NCBI RefSeq assembly: GCF_009830105.1
Contig: NZ_WURB01000009.1
Coordinates: forward strand, 110,209-174,208
Source of the DNA: Microvirga makkahensis
Lineage (GTDB): Bacteria > Pseudomonadota > Alphaproteobacteria > Rhizobiales > Beijerinckiaceae
Reading direction: 5' to 3'
Length of the DNA: 64,000 bases
A program made the translations under genes and the position numbers. Positions 46,323 through 56,067 of the stretch are shown here, one piece after another (position 1 is the stretch's first letter; each line of letters starts with the position of its first letter). The notes under the pieces were generated by a model. The model ran no database searches. It was given only the letters and a program-made list of their open reading frames with translations, and had not been told where the DNA came from.

Positions 46323-46928
46323 ATGACCGCTTCTCTCATCGCCGGCTTCCTGCTCGGCATCAGCCTGATTCTTCCCATCGGGGCCCAGAACGCATTCGTA
46401 CTGCGCGTCGGATTGCGGGGCGAGCACGTCTGGGCCGTCTGCCTGACCTGCGCCCTGTCGGACGCCGTGCTCATCCTGGCCGGCGTGTCCGGTCTGTCCC
46501 GAGTCACCGCAGCGATGCCCTGGGCGGAGACCACCCTCCTCTATTTCGGCGCCGCCTTTCTTCTGGCGTATGGCGCGCGCAGCTTCAGGGATGCGTTTCG
46601 CTCTGCTGCCTTGCGGCCATCCGAGGCCGCGCCGGCCGGCATGAAGCGTGCCGTCCTCACCTGCCTTGCCCTCACCTGGCTGAACCCGCATGTCTATCTG
46701 GACACGGTGGTTCTCATCGGCTCGATCTCGACGCAGTTTGCCCAGGGAAAGGAAGGCTTCGCCATCGGGGCCATGCTGGCGTCGTTCACGTTCTTCTTCT
46801 CCCTCGGCTACGGCGCACGCCTGCTCAAGCCGTTCTTCGCCAACCCCGCCACATGGCGCGTCCTTGACGTCGTGATCGGGCTCATCATGTGGGCGACGGC
46901 GGCGAGGCTGCTGCTGAACGGCGGCTGA
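46323..46928 (+). CDS. argO: LysE/ArgO-type amino-acid exporter
   Basis: 201 aa inner-membrane exporter of basic amino acids. Six helices; IAGFLLGISLILPIGAQNAF is the diagnostic first helix, followed by CALSDAVLILAGVSGL and WLNPHVYLDTVVLIGSI. Paired with its regulator argP, the two make the classic overflow module which relieves high arginine/lysine, including toxic analogues. Which of the two amino acids is preferred cannot be decided. Confidence 0.94.
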   Translation: MTASLIAGFLLGISLILPIGAQNAFVLRVGLRGEHVWAVCLTCALSDAVLILAGVSGLSRVTAAMPWAETTLLYFGAAFLLAYGARSFRDAFRSAALRPSEAAPAGMKRAVLTCLALTWLNPHVYLDTVVLIGSISTQFAQGKEGFAIGAMLASFTFFFSLGYGARLLKPFFANPATWRVLDVVIGLIMWATAARLLLNGG

Positions 46929-46938
46929 GGGGCGCGCC

Positions 46939-47445
46939 TCACTTGTTCAGCCACTCGCCGCATTGGGCCGGAACCTCGTTGCCCCAAGGCATCAGGGGCA
47001 CGGTGGAGGTCGAATTCTTGGGCGAGCCTTCGATCGGCCGGTCCGAATAGACCATGTAGACCAAGGTGTTGCGCTTGGCGTCGCAGCCGCGCACGATCTG
47101 CATCTTCTTGAAGATCAGGGAGCGCCGCTCGCTGAAGACCACGTCGCCCTGGCCGAACCGCTGCTTGAACGTCACCGGCCCGATCTGACGGCAGGAGAGC
47201 GAAATGTCCGACACCTCCTCCGCCACGCCGAACGTGCCGGAGATGCCGCCCCGCTCGGGTGTCGTATAATGGCAGGCCACGCCCTCCACGAGGGGATCGT
47301 CGATTCCGTACACCGCGAGCTTGTCGTCCGGGGTCAGGGCCCGCCAGACGGTGGACTTCTTGAAGATCAGATCCGGCTCCTGGGCCGCAGCCCCGGCGGC
47401 GGCGCCCACGACGAGGGCAAGGACCAGAGCGATTCGAGCAAGCAT
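46939..47445 (-). CDS. creA: CreA family periplasmic protein
   Basis: 168 aa exported protein. Signal peptide to about residue 21 (LALVVGAAAGAAAQ). The mature pattern DDPLVEGVACHYTTPERGG, then AEEVSDISLSCRQIGP and VRGCDAKRNTLVYMVYSD, with four cysteines, matches CreA, a conserved protein of unknown function. It converges with argO. Confidence 0.92.
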   Translation of the reverse strand: MLARIALVLALVVGAAAGAAAQEPDLIFKKSTVWRALTPDDKLAVYGIDDPLVEGVACHYTTPERGGISGTFGVAEEVSDISLSCRQIGPVTFKQRFGQGDVVFSERRSLIFKKMQIVRGCDAKRNTLVYMVYSDRPIEGSPKNSTSTVPLMPWGNEVPAQCGEWLNK

Positions 47446-47683
47446 TCCTGTTCTCTCCCAATGCTACGCTCCATGTGGGGATGCCGCGCTCCCTTGGCGA
47501 GAGCCCGGAAGGGCTCACGCAACCTTATTTGCTCCCGGAGCCGGATGAGGGTACATGCTGCTGCTGTCCTGCAGCTTCACCCGAAGCCCGCGCGACGGTA
47601 ATCACAATAGGGCCCCATTCCGGCGCCACATGACCAGTCTCTGGCCATGGCGCCGTGTCGGACCCGGTTCTGCGATCAGCTTG

Positions 47684-48808
47684 ATGACAAAAACATTTCT
47701 TCTTCGCTCCCTCCTCGCCGTCGCGGCATTTCTCGCCGCCGGTCAGGCTGCCCTCGCCCAATCGGCCGAGTGCCAGCGCTTCCGCGCGGAACTGGCGAAT
47801 CTCGAGCGCAGCGGAGGCGGGGCGCCGACCGGGCAGATGCGGGCCCAGCGGGCAGAGATCAACCGGCTGGTCCGGTACTACAATTCCATCGGATGCGAGC
47901 GCGGTCCCTTAGGCTTCCTAGCCGGGCCGCCTCCGGCCCAGTGCGGCTCCATCGCCGCGCAGATCCGCCAGCTCGAAGCCGGTTATGCCCGCCTTGCCGC
48001 TCAGGCCGTCGATCCCTCCGAGGTGGAGGTCCGCCGTCGCCAGCTCCAGATGGCCGTGCAGGAGGCCTGCTCCGCCGAACAGCCCCGGGGCTTCTTCGAG
48101 TCGCTCTTCGGCCCGCCGCGCGGTCAGCAGCCCAACCAGGTCATGCCGGAAGGTCAGCCGATCATCGCCGACGAAGGTCAGACCGCTCTGGGCGGCGGTC
48201 GCCTGATCTGTGTGAAAACCTGCGACGGCGCGTTTTTCCCGCTCACCACTCCGCCCGGCGGCCAGCAGAGTGCCGACGAGATGTGCCAGGCCCTGTGCCC
48301 CGGCACGGAGACGACCGCCTATGCCTATCCGGGCGGCGACGACGGCCTGTCCCGCGCGGTTTCTCTATCGAGCAACCGGCCCTACACGTCGCTCGCGAAC
48401 GCCTTCAAGTTTCGCAAGACCTTCGATGAAAGCTGCGCCTGCAAACGGCAGGACGAGAGCTGGGCCGCCGTTCTTCGCAAGGCCGAAAGCATGCTGTCGC
48501 AGCGCAAGGGCGACATGATCGTGAGCGCCGAGAAGGCCGAGGAGCTCTCGCGTCCGAAAGCCGTTCAGGCCCGTAGGGCCGCCGAGAAAAAGGCGGACGA
48601 GGAGGAGAAGGCCGCGGCCGAGAGCGCCGACGCCGCCCCGACCGCGAGCAGGGAATCCTCCGGTATCGGCCCGCAATCCATCGAGAACACCCGCGTGGTC
48701 GGCGAGAACGAAGGCAACCAGCAGGAAGTCGTCGCCGGAAACGGCCAGAAGAAGACCGTGCGCGTGATCGCACCGGACCTCATTCCGGTGCCGACCCCGC
48801 AGAACTGA
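47684..48808 (+). CDS. DUF2865 exported protein
   Basis: 374 aa. Signal peptide [20 protein letters not shown], cut after ALA. The mature protein has an N-terminal helix pair ([30 protein letters not shown]), then the DUF2865 core with [37 protein letters not shown] and a [15 protein letters not shown] end, all cysteine-rich, and a long charged tail. The domain is largely confined to Hyphomicrobiales and has no assigned function. The ATG at 47684 fits the signal peptide; upstream codons are not part of the gene. Confidence 0.9.
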   Translation: MTKTFLLRSLLAVAAFLAAGQAALAQSAECQRFRAELANLERSGGGAPTGQMRAQRAEINRLVRYYNSIGCERGPLGFLAGPPPAQCGSIAAQIRQLEAGYARLAAQAVDPSEVEVRRRQLQMAVQEACSAEQPRGFFESLFGPPRGQQPNQVMPEGQPIIADEGQTALGGGRLICVKTCDGAFFPLTTPPGGQQSADEMCQALCPGTETTAYAYPGGDDGLSRAVSLSSNRPYTSLANAFKFRKTFDESCACKRQDESWAAVLRKAESMLSQRKGDMIVSAEKAEELSRPKAVQARRAAEKKADEEEKAAAESADAAPTASRESSGIGPQSIENTRVVGENEGNQQEVVAGNGQKKTVRVIAPDLIPVPTPQN

Positions 48809-48811
48809 TTT

Positions 48812-48845
48812 CCCGTCATGGCCGGGGCGGGCCCGGCCATCCACG
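48812..48845. repeat. Paired-hairpin intergenic repeat, copy 4 (single hairpin)
   Basis: GTCATGGCCGGGGCGGGCCC GGCCAT directly after the DUF2865 stop; only the second hairpin of the family is kept. Confidence 0.6.
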
Positions 48846-48977
48846 TCTTTCGAGAACCGCCGCGCCGAAAAAGGCGTGAATCACCGGCACGAGGTCCGTG
48901 AAGACAAGAATGTACGTAAGTCCTGCCCTCCTGTGGAGGAGGGGTCACGACGCATTTTTTGTGCTATCAGGCGCCGC

Positions 48978-49949
48978 ATGAAACCTCTCGATCACACGCG
49001 AATACAGCAAGCCTCCGGCGCGCCGGACCCGATCATCTCGGTCTCCGGCCTCTCCAAGACCTATGCCTCGGGTTTCCAGGCTCTGCGCAACGTCGATCTG
49101 GAGATCCGCCGCGGCGAGATCTTTGCGCTCCTGGGCCCCAACGGCGCCGGCAAGACGACGCTCATCAGCATCATCTGCGGGATCGTCAATCCGAGCACAG
49201 GCACGGTGACGGCTGACGGGCACGACATCATCCGCGATTACCGCCCTGCCCGCACCAAGATCGGCCTCGTCCCGCAGGAGCTTACCACGGACGCTTTCGA
49301 GAGCGTCTGGGCGACGGTGAACTTCAGCCGCGGCCTCTTCGGCAAGCCCGCGAACCCCGCCTATATCGAGAGGATCCTCAAAGATCTCTCCCTCTGGGAG
49401 AAGAAGGACGCGAAGATCATGGCCCTGTCCGGCGGCATGAAGCGCCGCGTCATGATCGCCAAAGCGCTCTCGCACGAGCCCAAGATCCTCTTCCTCGACG
49501 AACCGACGGCCGGCGTCGACGTGGAGCTCAGGCGGGACATGTGGGCCATGGTGCGCGGCCTGCGCGAGAGCGGCGTCACCATCATTCTCACCACCCACTA
49601 CATCGAGGAGGCCGAGGAGATGGCTGATCGCATCGGGGTGATCAACAAGGGCGAGATCATCCTGGTGGAGAACAAGCACGTTCTGATGCAGAAGCTCGGC
49701 AAGAAGCAGCTGACCCTGCACCTTCAGAGCCCGCTCGAGGCCTTGCCCGCCGCGCTGCAATCCGAGCATCTGCAGCTCTCCACCGACGGTGCGGAGCTGA
49801 TCTACACCTTCGATACCCAGAGCGAGGAGACGGGCATCGCCACGCTCCTGCGCCGGCTCAACGAGCACGGCATCGACTTCAAGGATCTTCACACCTCCGA
49901 GTCCTCGCTCGAGGACATCTTCGTCAGCCTGGTGAGGGGGCGCTCGTGA
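48978..49949 (+). CDS. ABC transporter ATP-binding protein (ABC-2 exporter)
   Basis: 323 aa ATPase. Walker [14 protein letters not shown]-loop in [10 protein letters not shown], signature [13 protein letters not shown], Walker [13 protein letters not shown] and H-loop [11 protein letters not shown] are intact. The C-terminal about 90 residues ([13 protein letters not shown] and on) are a regulatory extension of the YadG/drug-export type. It belongs with the permease that overlaps its stop codon. The exported substrate is unknown. The ATG at 48978 gives the usual length for the family. Confidence 0.93.
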   Translation: MKPLDHTRIQQASGAPDPIISVSGLSKTYASGFQALRNVDLEIRRGEIFALLGPNGAGKTTLISIICGIVNPSTGTVTADGHDIIRDYRPARTKIGLVPQELTTDAFESVWATVNFSRGLFGKPANPAYIERILKDLSLWEKKDAKIMALSGGMKRRVMIAKALSHEPKILFLDEPTAGVDVELRRDMWAMVRGLRESGVTIILTTHYIEEAEEMADRIGVINKGEIILVENKHVLMQKLGKKQLTLHLQSPLEALPAALQSEHLQLSTDGAELIYTFDTQSEETGIATLLRRLNEHGIDFKDLHTSESSLEDIFVSLVRGRS

Positions 49950-50707
49950 ACGTTTACGGGATCAAAGCCATCTATCTCTTCGAGATGGCACGCACCTGGC
50001 GCACGCTGATGCAGAGCATCGCCTCGCCGGTTCTCTCGACATCGCTTTATTTCATCGTCTTCGGCTCGGCCATCGGCTCGCGCATGGCCCAGATCGACGG
50101 CGTAAGCTACGGCGCCTTCATCGTCCCGGGCCTGATCATGCTCTCGCTCCTGACGGAGAGCATTTCCAACGCGTCGTTCGGCATCTACATGCCGAAATTC
50201 ACAGGCACGATCTACGAGATTCTCTCCGCGCCGATTTCCGCCATCGAGACGGTGATCGGCTATGTGGGCGCTGCCGCCACCAAGTCCGTGATCATCGGCA
50301 CGATCATCCTTGTCACGGCGCGGCTCTTCGTAGACTTCTCGATTCAGCATCCGGTCTGGATGATCGCGTTTCTGGTGCTGACCTCCGTCACCTTCAGCCT
50401 CTTCGGCTTCATCATCGGCGTATGGGCCGACAGCTTCCAGAAGCTTCAGGTCATCCCGCTGATGATCGTGACGCCGCTCGCTTTCCTCGGCGGCAGTTTC
50501 TATTCCATCAGCATGCTGCCACCCTTTTGGCAGAAGGTCGCCCTGTTGAATCCCGTCGTCTATCTGGTCAGCGGCTTCCGCTGGAGCTTTTACGGCGTCG
50601 CGGACGTGGATGTGGGCATCAGCCTGGGCATGACCTTCGCGTTCATGCTGATCTGCCTGGCCGCGATCTGGTGGATCTTCCGGACAGGCTACAAGATCAA
50701 GGCGTGA
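49946..50707 (+). CDS. ABC-2 type permease
   Basis: 253 aa inner-membrane partner of the preceding ATPase, with six helices and [20 protein letters not shown] plus a late [17 protein letters not shown] loop, typical of the YadH group. It starts with GTG overlapping the ATPase stop (GTGA), so the two are translated together and should form a 2+2 transporter. Confidence 0.92.
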   Translation: MNVYGIKAIYLFEMARTWRTLMQSIASPVLSTSLYFIVFGSAIGSRMAQIDGVSYGAFIVPGLIMLSLLTESISNASFGIYMPKFTGTIYEILSAPISAIETVIGYVGAAATKSVIIGTIILVTARLFVDFSIQHPVWMIAFLVLTSVTFSLFGFIIGVWADSFQKLQVIPLMIVTPLAFLGGSFYSISMLPPFWQKVALLNPVVYLVSGFRWSFYGVADVDVGISLGMTFAFMLICLAAIWWIFRTGYKIKA

Positions 50708-50716
50708 AGCATCCCC

Positions 50717-50757
50717 CTCCTCGTCATGCCCGCACCTGTTGCAGGCATGACGAGGAG
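50717..50757. terminator. Long perfect palindrome, probable shared terminator
   Basis: CTCCTCGTCATGCC (50717-50730) and GGCATGACGAGGAG (50744-50757) form a 14-bp perfect stem with a 13-base loop, between the converging ABC operon and gltX. No T run follows, so termination may need Rho or it may be an mRNA 3' end stabiliser. Confidence 0.6.
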
Positions 50758-50773
50758 AATCGTTGAACGCGCT

Positions 50774-52120
50774 TTAAGCCGCCTGCCCCGCCAGCCGCGC
50801 CCTCACGCGCTCGGGCCCGATCAAGGGCAACAGGCTCCCAAGCTCCGGGCCGTGATCGACGCCGGTCAATACAAGGCGCAGCGGCATGAACAGGGCTCTG
50901 CCCTTCACGCCGGTCTTCGCCTTCACGGCCTCCGTCCAGGCCTTCCACGTGGTGATGTCCCAGGGTGCCGAAGGCAGCACCTCCGCCGCCGCGTCGATGA
51001 AGGTGCGATCCTCGATCACGGGCGTCACCGGGCCGCGCACGACCTTCGCCCATTCCACCGCATCCTGCACTTTGTTGAGATTGCCGCGAACCGCGTTCCA
51101 GAAGGCTTCGCCCAGATCCGCATCGAGCGCGGCGAGGCGTTCGCGCACGGTGCCGTACGACATCTCGTGGATGAGGCGCGCGTTGAGGTGCTCCAGCTCG
51201 CTCTCGTCGAATTTGGCGGGCGCGCGGGAGATGTGGGAGAAGTCGATGAGCCTGGCGAGCTCGTCGAGATCCGCCACGGGGCGAACCGCCTCCGCCGAGC
51301 CGACGAGCACGGCGAGCGACGCCACGGCCTGGGGCTCGAGCCCCGCATCGCGCAGGCCCTTCACCGAGAGGTGGCCAAGTCGCTTTGACAACCCCTCGCC
51401 GCTCGCCGTGATCAGCAAACTGTGATGGGCGAAGGTGGGAGCGGCGGCGCCAAGTGCCTCGAAGATCTGGATCTGCACCGCCGTGTTGGTGACATGGTCC
51501 TCGCCGCGGATCACGTGGGTGATCTTCAGGCCGATGTCGTCCACGACGGATGGCAGGGTATAGAGATAGGTGCCGTCCTCGCGCACCAGAACGGGATCGG
51601 AAAGCGAGCCGCAATCCACGTGGCATTCGCCCCGCACGAGGTCGTTCCATGCCACGTTCACGTGATCGAGGCGGAAACGCCAATGGGGTTTGCGCCCCTC
51701 GGCCTCAAGCTTTGCGCGGTCATCGTCCGTGAGCTTCAGGGCGGCGCGATCGTAGATCGGCGGCAGGCCCCGGGCGAGCTGGCGCTTGCGGCGGAACTCA
51801 AGCTCCTCCGGCGTCTCGTAGCAGGCATAGAGGCGGCCCACGTCCCTTAGCCGCTCGGCGGCGGCATCGTAGAGGTCGAAGCGCTCCGACTGGCGTACAG
51901 TCACGTCCGGCGGGATGCCCAGCCATGTGAGATCGGCCTCGATGGAATCCGCGTATTCCTGCTTCGAACGCGCGAGATCCGTGTCGTCGAAGCGCAGGAT
52001 GAAGATTCCCCCTTCGCGACGCGCGAAAAGCGCGTTGAGCAGGGCCACGCGGGTATTGCCGATATGAATGTGCCCGGTCGGGGACGGGGCGAAGCGGACG
52101 ATGGGTTTGGACATGGCCAA
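50774..52120 (-). CDS. gltX: Glutamate-tRNA ligase
   Basis: 448 aa class I synthetase. [20 protein letters not shown] contains HIGH-type HIGN; the second loop is GEGLSKRLG, standing for KLSKS. The usual [12 protein letters not shown] region and an anticodon-binding C-terminus are present. Rhizobia lack a glutamine-specific ligase, and one or two GltX proteins charge both tRNAs with correction by GatCAB. Which of the two types this is cannot be decided. The ATG at 52114 is an equally good start. Confidence 0.95.
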   Translation of the reverse strand: MAMSKPIVRFAPSPTGHIHIGNTRVALLNALFARREGGIFILRFDDTDLARSKQEYADSIEADLTWLGIPPDVTVRQSERFDLYDAAAERLRDVGRLYACYETPEELEFRRKRQLARGLPPIYDRAALKLTDDDRAKLEAEGRKPHWRFRLDHVNVAWNDLVRGECHVDCGSLSDPVLVREDGTYLYTLPSVVDDIGLKITHVIRGEDHVTNTAVQIQIFEALGAAAPTFAHHSLLITASGEGLSKRLGHLSVKGLRDAGLEPQAVASLAVLVGSAEAVRPVADLDELARLIDFSHISRAPAKFDESELEHLNARLIHEMSYGTVRERLAALDADLGEAFWNAVRGNLNKVQDAVEWAKVVRGPVTPVIEDRTFIDAAAEVLPSAPWDITTWKAWTEAVKAKTGVKGRALFMPLRLVLTGVDHGPELGSLLPLIGPERVRARLAGQAA

Positions 52121-52294
52121 CCTATGGCGAAGGGAGCGAGGCGGCGCAAGGGGGACGCGGATCGGACAACAAGGCTCCTTATCGTTTCCCCGTGAGGGGC
52201 AGGGGGTTTGCCCGATCGGGCGAGGACTTGATCCGGCTCGCTCTCAAACCATTGCCGACCTTGGGCTGGCGGTCCCGACGGGTAAAGCGCGGCG

Positions 52295-52360
52295 CTTTTC
52301 CGATAGGAATGGCCGGGACTGATCCCCCGATCAAGTCCGGGACGGCCATGACGTGGGCAG
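52295..52360. repeat. Paired-hairpin intergenic repeat, copy 5
   Basis: GGCGCTTTTCCGATAGGAAT, then GGCCGGGACTGATCCCCC and the second hairpin arm GATCAAGTCCGGGACGGCC. Between gltX and nadE. Confidence 0.75.
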
Positions 52361-52395
52361 CTGTTGGTCCTTCGGATCGGACGAGACACCGCCGA

Positions 52396-54129
52396 TCACA
52401 CATCGAGCGAACCGACACGGGGCTTGCCGGTGGCGCGCTCCAGGGCCTTGTCCTCCACATGGGCGGCGAGGCCCTGGTCCCGGAAGCGGTTCACGACGGG
52501 GTAGCGGCGATCCCGGCCGAAATTCCGGCGGGTGACCTTCACGCCCGGCGCCGACTGGCGGCGCTTGTATTCGGCTACATAGAGGAGTCGCTCCACCTTT
52601 TTCACCACCTCGGGGTCATGGCCCCTCGCGACGATGTCCGCAACACGCAACTCCTCCTCCACAAGACCGCGCAGGATCTCGTCGAGCTCCTCGTAGGGCG
52701 GCAGGGAATCCTGATCCTTCTGGTTCTCGCGAAGCTCCGCCGTGGGAGCCTTGGCGAGAATGTTGTCCGGAATCACGATGCCGTCCGGTCCCAGAGCCCC
52801 CTTCGGTTTCCAGCGGTTGCGGAGCGCGGACAGGGAAAAGACCTCCATCTTGTAGAGGTCTTTGATCGGGTTGAAGCCGCCGTTCATGTCGCCGTAGATC
52901 GTGGCGTAGCCCACCGACATCTCGGACTTGTTGCCGGTGGTCACCACCATGGCGCCGAACTTGTTCGAGAGCGCCATGAGGATGGTTCCACGCGCACGGC
53001 TCTGGAGGTTCTCCTCCGTGATGTCGCGCTCCGTCGCCTGGAACAGCGGCTGGAGCACGGCCTCGAAGCCCTCCACCGCGTCGGCGATGGGCAGGACGTC
53101 GTAGCGCACGCCGAGAGCTTTCGCGCATTCCTCGGCATCCTTGAGGGACGCGGGCGACGTGTAGCGGTAGGGCAGCATCACGCAATGCACCCGGTCGGGG
53201 CCGAGCGCGTCGACGGCCATGGCCGCGCAGATCGCCGAATCAATTCCGCCGGAGAGCCCCAGCACCACGCCCGGGAAACGGTTCTTCTCCACGTAGTCGC
53301 GGAGGCCGAGGACACAGGCGGCGTAATCGGCCCGCTCACCCTCCTCCACCGTCATCTTGGAAGCCTCACGGCAGACCCAGCCGTCCTCGCCCTTCTCCCA
53401 GGCCGTGAGCGCGATCGTCTCCTCGAAAGCGGGAAGCTGGCAGGCCAGCGAGCAATCGGCATTCAGCACGAAGGATGCGCCGTCGAAGACGAGCTCGTCC
53501 TGGCCGCCGACCTGGTTGAGATAGACGAGCGGCAGGCCGCTTTCGGTCACGCGGGCGGCTGCGATGTTGAAGCGTTCCTCTGTCTTGCCCCGCCAATAGG
53601 GTGAGCCGTTGGGCACGAGGAGCAACTCGGCCCCGGTTTCCGCAAGGCATTCGACCACGTCGCCGGTCCAGATGTCCTCGCAGACCGGGATGCCCAACCG
53701 GATCCCGCGGAAATTCACCGGGCCCGGCAAGGGACCGGCCTCGAAGTTCCGCTTCTCGTCGAAGACGCCGTAATTCGGCAGGTCGACCTTGAAGCGCACC
53801 GAGATCGCGCCGTTGTCGAGAAGCGCATAGGCGTTGTAGAGCTCGCCCTTCTCGCGCCACGGCAGACCGACGAGCATGCCGGGCCCGCCATCCGTCGTCT
53901 CGCGGGCCAAGCGCTCGAGCGCGGCGCGGCAGGTATCCTGGAAGGCAGGCTTGAGGACCAGATCCTCGGCCGGGTAGCCGGCGAGGAACTGTTCGGAGAA
54001 CATCACGAGGTCGGCTCCCATCCGGGCAGCCTCGGCGCGCGCATGCCGAGCCTTCTCCTCGTTGCCGGCCACATCGCCGACGATCGAGTTGAGCTGCGCG
54101 AGGGCGATCTTGAGCGTGTTCTGAGCCAT
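52396..54129 (-). CDS. nadE: NAD+ synthase, glutamine-dependent
   Basis: 577 aa two-domain enzyme. The N-terminal nitrilase-type glutaminase has FSEQFLAGYPAEDL (glutamate), the lysine in VDLPNYGVFDEKRNFE and the cysteine in GIPVCEDIW. The C-terminal synthetase has LGLSGGIDSA (P-loop), VTTGNKSEMSVGYATIYGDM and PVVNRFRD. It makes NAD from nicotinate adenine dinucleotide using glutamine. The ATG at 54129 gives MAQNTLKIALAQLN; the frame goes on 13 codons upstream. Apparently monocistronic. Confidence 0.95.
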   Translation of the reverse strand: MAQNTLKIALAQLNSIVGDVAGNEEKARHARAEAARMGADLVMFSEQFLAGYPAEDLVLKPAFQDTCRAALERLARETTDGGPGMLVGLPWREKGELYNAYALLDNGAISVRFKVDLPNYGVFDEKRNFEAGPLPGPVNFRGIRLGIPVCEDIWTGDVVECLAETGAELLLVPNGSPYWRGKTEERFNIAAARVTESGLPLVYLNQVGGQDELVFDGASFVLNADCSLACQLPAFEETIALTAWEKGEDGWVCREASKMTVEEGERADYAACVLGLRDYVEKNRFPGVVLGLSGGIDSAICAAMAVDALGPDRVHCVMLPYRYTSPASLKDAEECAKALGVRYDVLPIADAVEGFEAVLQPLFQATERDITEENLQSRARGTILMALSNKFGAMVVTTGNKSEMSVGYATIYGDMNGGFNPIKDLYKMEVFSLSALRNRWKPKGALGPDGIVIPDNILAKAPTAELRENQKDQDSLPPYEELDEILRGLVEEELRVADIVARGHDPEVVKKVERLLYVAEYKRRQSAPGVKVTRRNFGRDRRYPVVNRFRDQGLAAHVEDKALERATGKPRVGSLDV

Positions 54130-54225
54130 GGTGTCTGAAGACTTAGCGCGCCCGCGGGTGCGCAGCAATGCTGAGCGAGAGCTATCCCTCGGCCAGTGTT
54201 TCCTCAGATCGTGGCTGCCTCGTCA

Positions 54226-54303
54226 TACGGCTCCCGGCCATCCCGACGCGAAGGGCACAAGCGCTCCCATAGAACGCCCCGGCCCAGGGCCGGTGATGAC
54301 GCA
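54226..54303. repeat. Paired-hairpin intergenic repeat, copy 6 (inverted)
   Basis: On the minus strand it reads GTCATCACCGGCCCTGGGCC and then ATGGGAGCGCTTGTGCCCTT and GGGATGGCCGGGAGCC, matching copy 2 nearly base for base over its first 70 bases but inverted. Confidence 0.8.
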
Positions 54304-54404
54304 ATGCGGAACCATGAGGATGAGACCCGTGCGAACACCATGAATCTCGGAACCCACTACAGCCCAGGTCGTTATCCTCACAGATTTGGACAATGGAGAC
54401 AACG

Positions 54405-54488
54405 ATGCTGAAGGGCGGTTTGCTTTGGTTGATCGGCATTCCTCTGCCGATCATTCTGATCCTCTACTTCATGGGCTGGCTGAGCTAG
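54405..54488 (+). CDS. 27-residue membrane microprotein
   Basis: ATG at 54405, stop TAG at 54486-54488. The peptide is one hydrophobic helix (GGLLWLIGIPLPIILILYFM ending GWLS). GGAGA sits five bases before the ATG, and a strong terminator follows. Its size, ribosome site and clean terminator support a real gene. Similar proteins (LLWLIGIPxPIIxLLYxxG) are widespread in proteobacteria as unnamed small membrane proteins. Function unknown. Confidence 0.75.
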   Translation: MLKGGLLWLIGIPLPIILILYFMGWLS

Positions 54489-54523
54489 GATTAGGATTGG
54501 ATTACCACCAACCCGGCCAAGTA

Positions 54524-54550
54524 AAAAGGGGCGCCTGAAGCGCCCCTTTT
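54524..54550. terminator. Bidirectional intrinsic terminator
   Basis: AAAAGGGGCGC (54524-54534) and GCGCCCCTTTT (54540-54550) around the loop CTGAA. T runs occur on both strands, so it serves the microprotein gene and aroG. Confidence 0.93.
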
Positions 54551-54557
54551 CTCGTTT

Positions 54558-55943
54558 TTATTCGGCTGCCAGCGCGGCGGGTCGCTCCCGGGACTGACGT
54601 TCGCGTTTGATCAGCTCGGAGGTCAGGAACGCGATTTCCAGCGCCTGCTCCGCGTTCAGACGCGGGTCGCAATAGGTGTGATAGCGGTCCGAGAGGTCCG
54701 CGTCGGTGAGCGCGCGGGCGCCGCCGGTGCATTCCGTCACGTTCTTGCCGGTCATCTCCAGGTGGATGCCGCCCGCATGGGTGCCCTCCGCCTGATGGAT
54801 GGCGAAGAAGTCTCGCACCTCGCCCATGACGCGCTCGAAGGGGCGCGTCTTATACCCGGAGGCCGCCTTGATCGTGTTGCCGTGCATCGGATCGCAGGAC
54901 CACACGACCGTGCGGCCTTCCCTCTGCACCGCGCGGATCAGATTCGGCAGATGATCGGCGACCTTGTCCGAGCCGAAGCGGCAGATCAGGGTAAGGCGAC
55001 CGGCTTCGTCCTCGGGATTGAGGGCATCGATCAGCTTGAGGAGCCCGTCCGGCGTGAGCGACGGGCCGCACTTGAGACCGATCGGGTTTCTGATGCCGCG
55101 CATATATTCCACATGAGCGTGATCGAGCTGACGGGTCCGGTCGCCGATCCAGACCATGTGCCCGGAGGTGGCGTACCAGTCGCCGGTGGTGGAATCCACG
55201 CGGGTCAGGGCCTCCTCGTAGCCGAGCAGCAGGGCCTCGTGGCTGGTGTAGAAATCCGTGGAGCGCATCTCGGGATGCGTCTCGGGATCGACACCGATGG
55301 CCCGCATGAAGTTGAGGCTCTCGGTGATGCGCTCGGCCAGCTCGCTGTACCGCGAGGATTGCGGCGAATCCTTCACAAAGCCGAGCATCCAGCGATGGGC
55401 GTTCTCAAGGTTCGCGTATCCTCCGGTGGCGAAGGCGCGGATCAGGTTGAGGGTCGCGGCCGACTGGCGATAGGCCTCGATCTGGCGGCGCGGATCGGGC
55501 GTGCGGGCCTCGGGCGTGAAGGCGATATCACTGATGATGTCGCCCCGGTAGCTCGGCAGCTCAATCCCGTCGATGGTCTCGGTCGCCGACGAGCGCGGCT
55601 TGGCGAACTGGCCGGCCACGCGGCCGATCTTCACCACCGGCGAGCCGCCCGCGTAGGTCAGCACCACCGCCATCTGCAGGAACAGGCGGAAGAAATCGCG
55701 GATGTTGTCGGCGGAATGCTCGGCGAAGCTCTCGGCGCAGTCGCCGCCCTGGAGCAGGAACGCCTCGCCCTTGGCCACCTTGGCCAGCTCGCGCTTCAGT
55801 TTACGGGCCTCACCGGCAAAAACGAGCGGGGGAAAGCCTGCGAGCTGCTGCTCCACACTTTCAAGCGCCTCCGGATCCGGAAAGGCCGGAACCTGCTGGA
55901 TCGGCTTGTTTCTCCAGCTGTCGGGCGTCCACCGCTCAGTCAT
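54558..55943 (-). CDS. aroG: 3-deoxy-7-phosphoheptulonate synthase, class II
   Basis: 461 aa class II (plant/mycobacterial type) DAHP synthase, the first step of aromatic amino acid synthesis. [11 protein letters not shown] is the metal-binding cysteine, and [26 protein letters not shown] (histidine metal ligand) and [15 protein letters not shown] are present. Length matches the rhizobial enzyme. The ATG at 55943 ([11 protein letters not shown]) is typical. It is the last gene before the terminator at 54524. Confidence 0.95.
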   Translation of the reverse strand: MTERWTPDSWRNKPIQQVPAFPDPEALESVEQQLAGFPPLVFAGEARKLKRELAKVAKGEAFLLQGGDCAESFAEHSADNIRDFFRLFLQMAVVLTYAGGSPVVKIGRVAGQFAKPRSSATETIDGIELPSYRGDIISDIAFTPEARTPDPRRQIEAYRQSAATLNLIRAFATGGYANLENAHRWMLGFVKDSPQSSRYSELAERITESLNFMRAIGVDPETHPEMRSTDFYTSHEALLLGYEEALTRVDSTTGDWYATSGHMVWIGDRTRQLDHAHVEYMRGIRNPIGLKCGPSLTPDGLLKLIDALNPEDEAGRLTLICRFGSDKVADHLPNLIRAVQREGRTVVWSCDPMHGNTIKAASGYKTRPFERVMGEVRDFFAIHQAEGTHAGGIHLEMTGKNVTECTGGARALTDADLSDRYHTYCDPRLNAEQALEIAFLTSELIKRERQSRERPAALAAE

Positions 55944-56067
55944 GACACTTACCCCCGTGTCGTTTGCATCCTCTCGCAACCGCAACAAGCGGCACGAAAA
56001 GGCACCTATACACGACACAAACAAAAAGGCGAGTGCCGAAAGGACGCGACCGCCTCGAGGCGCAGTC

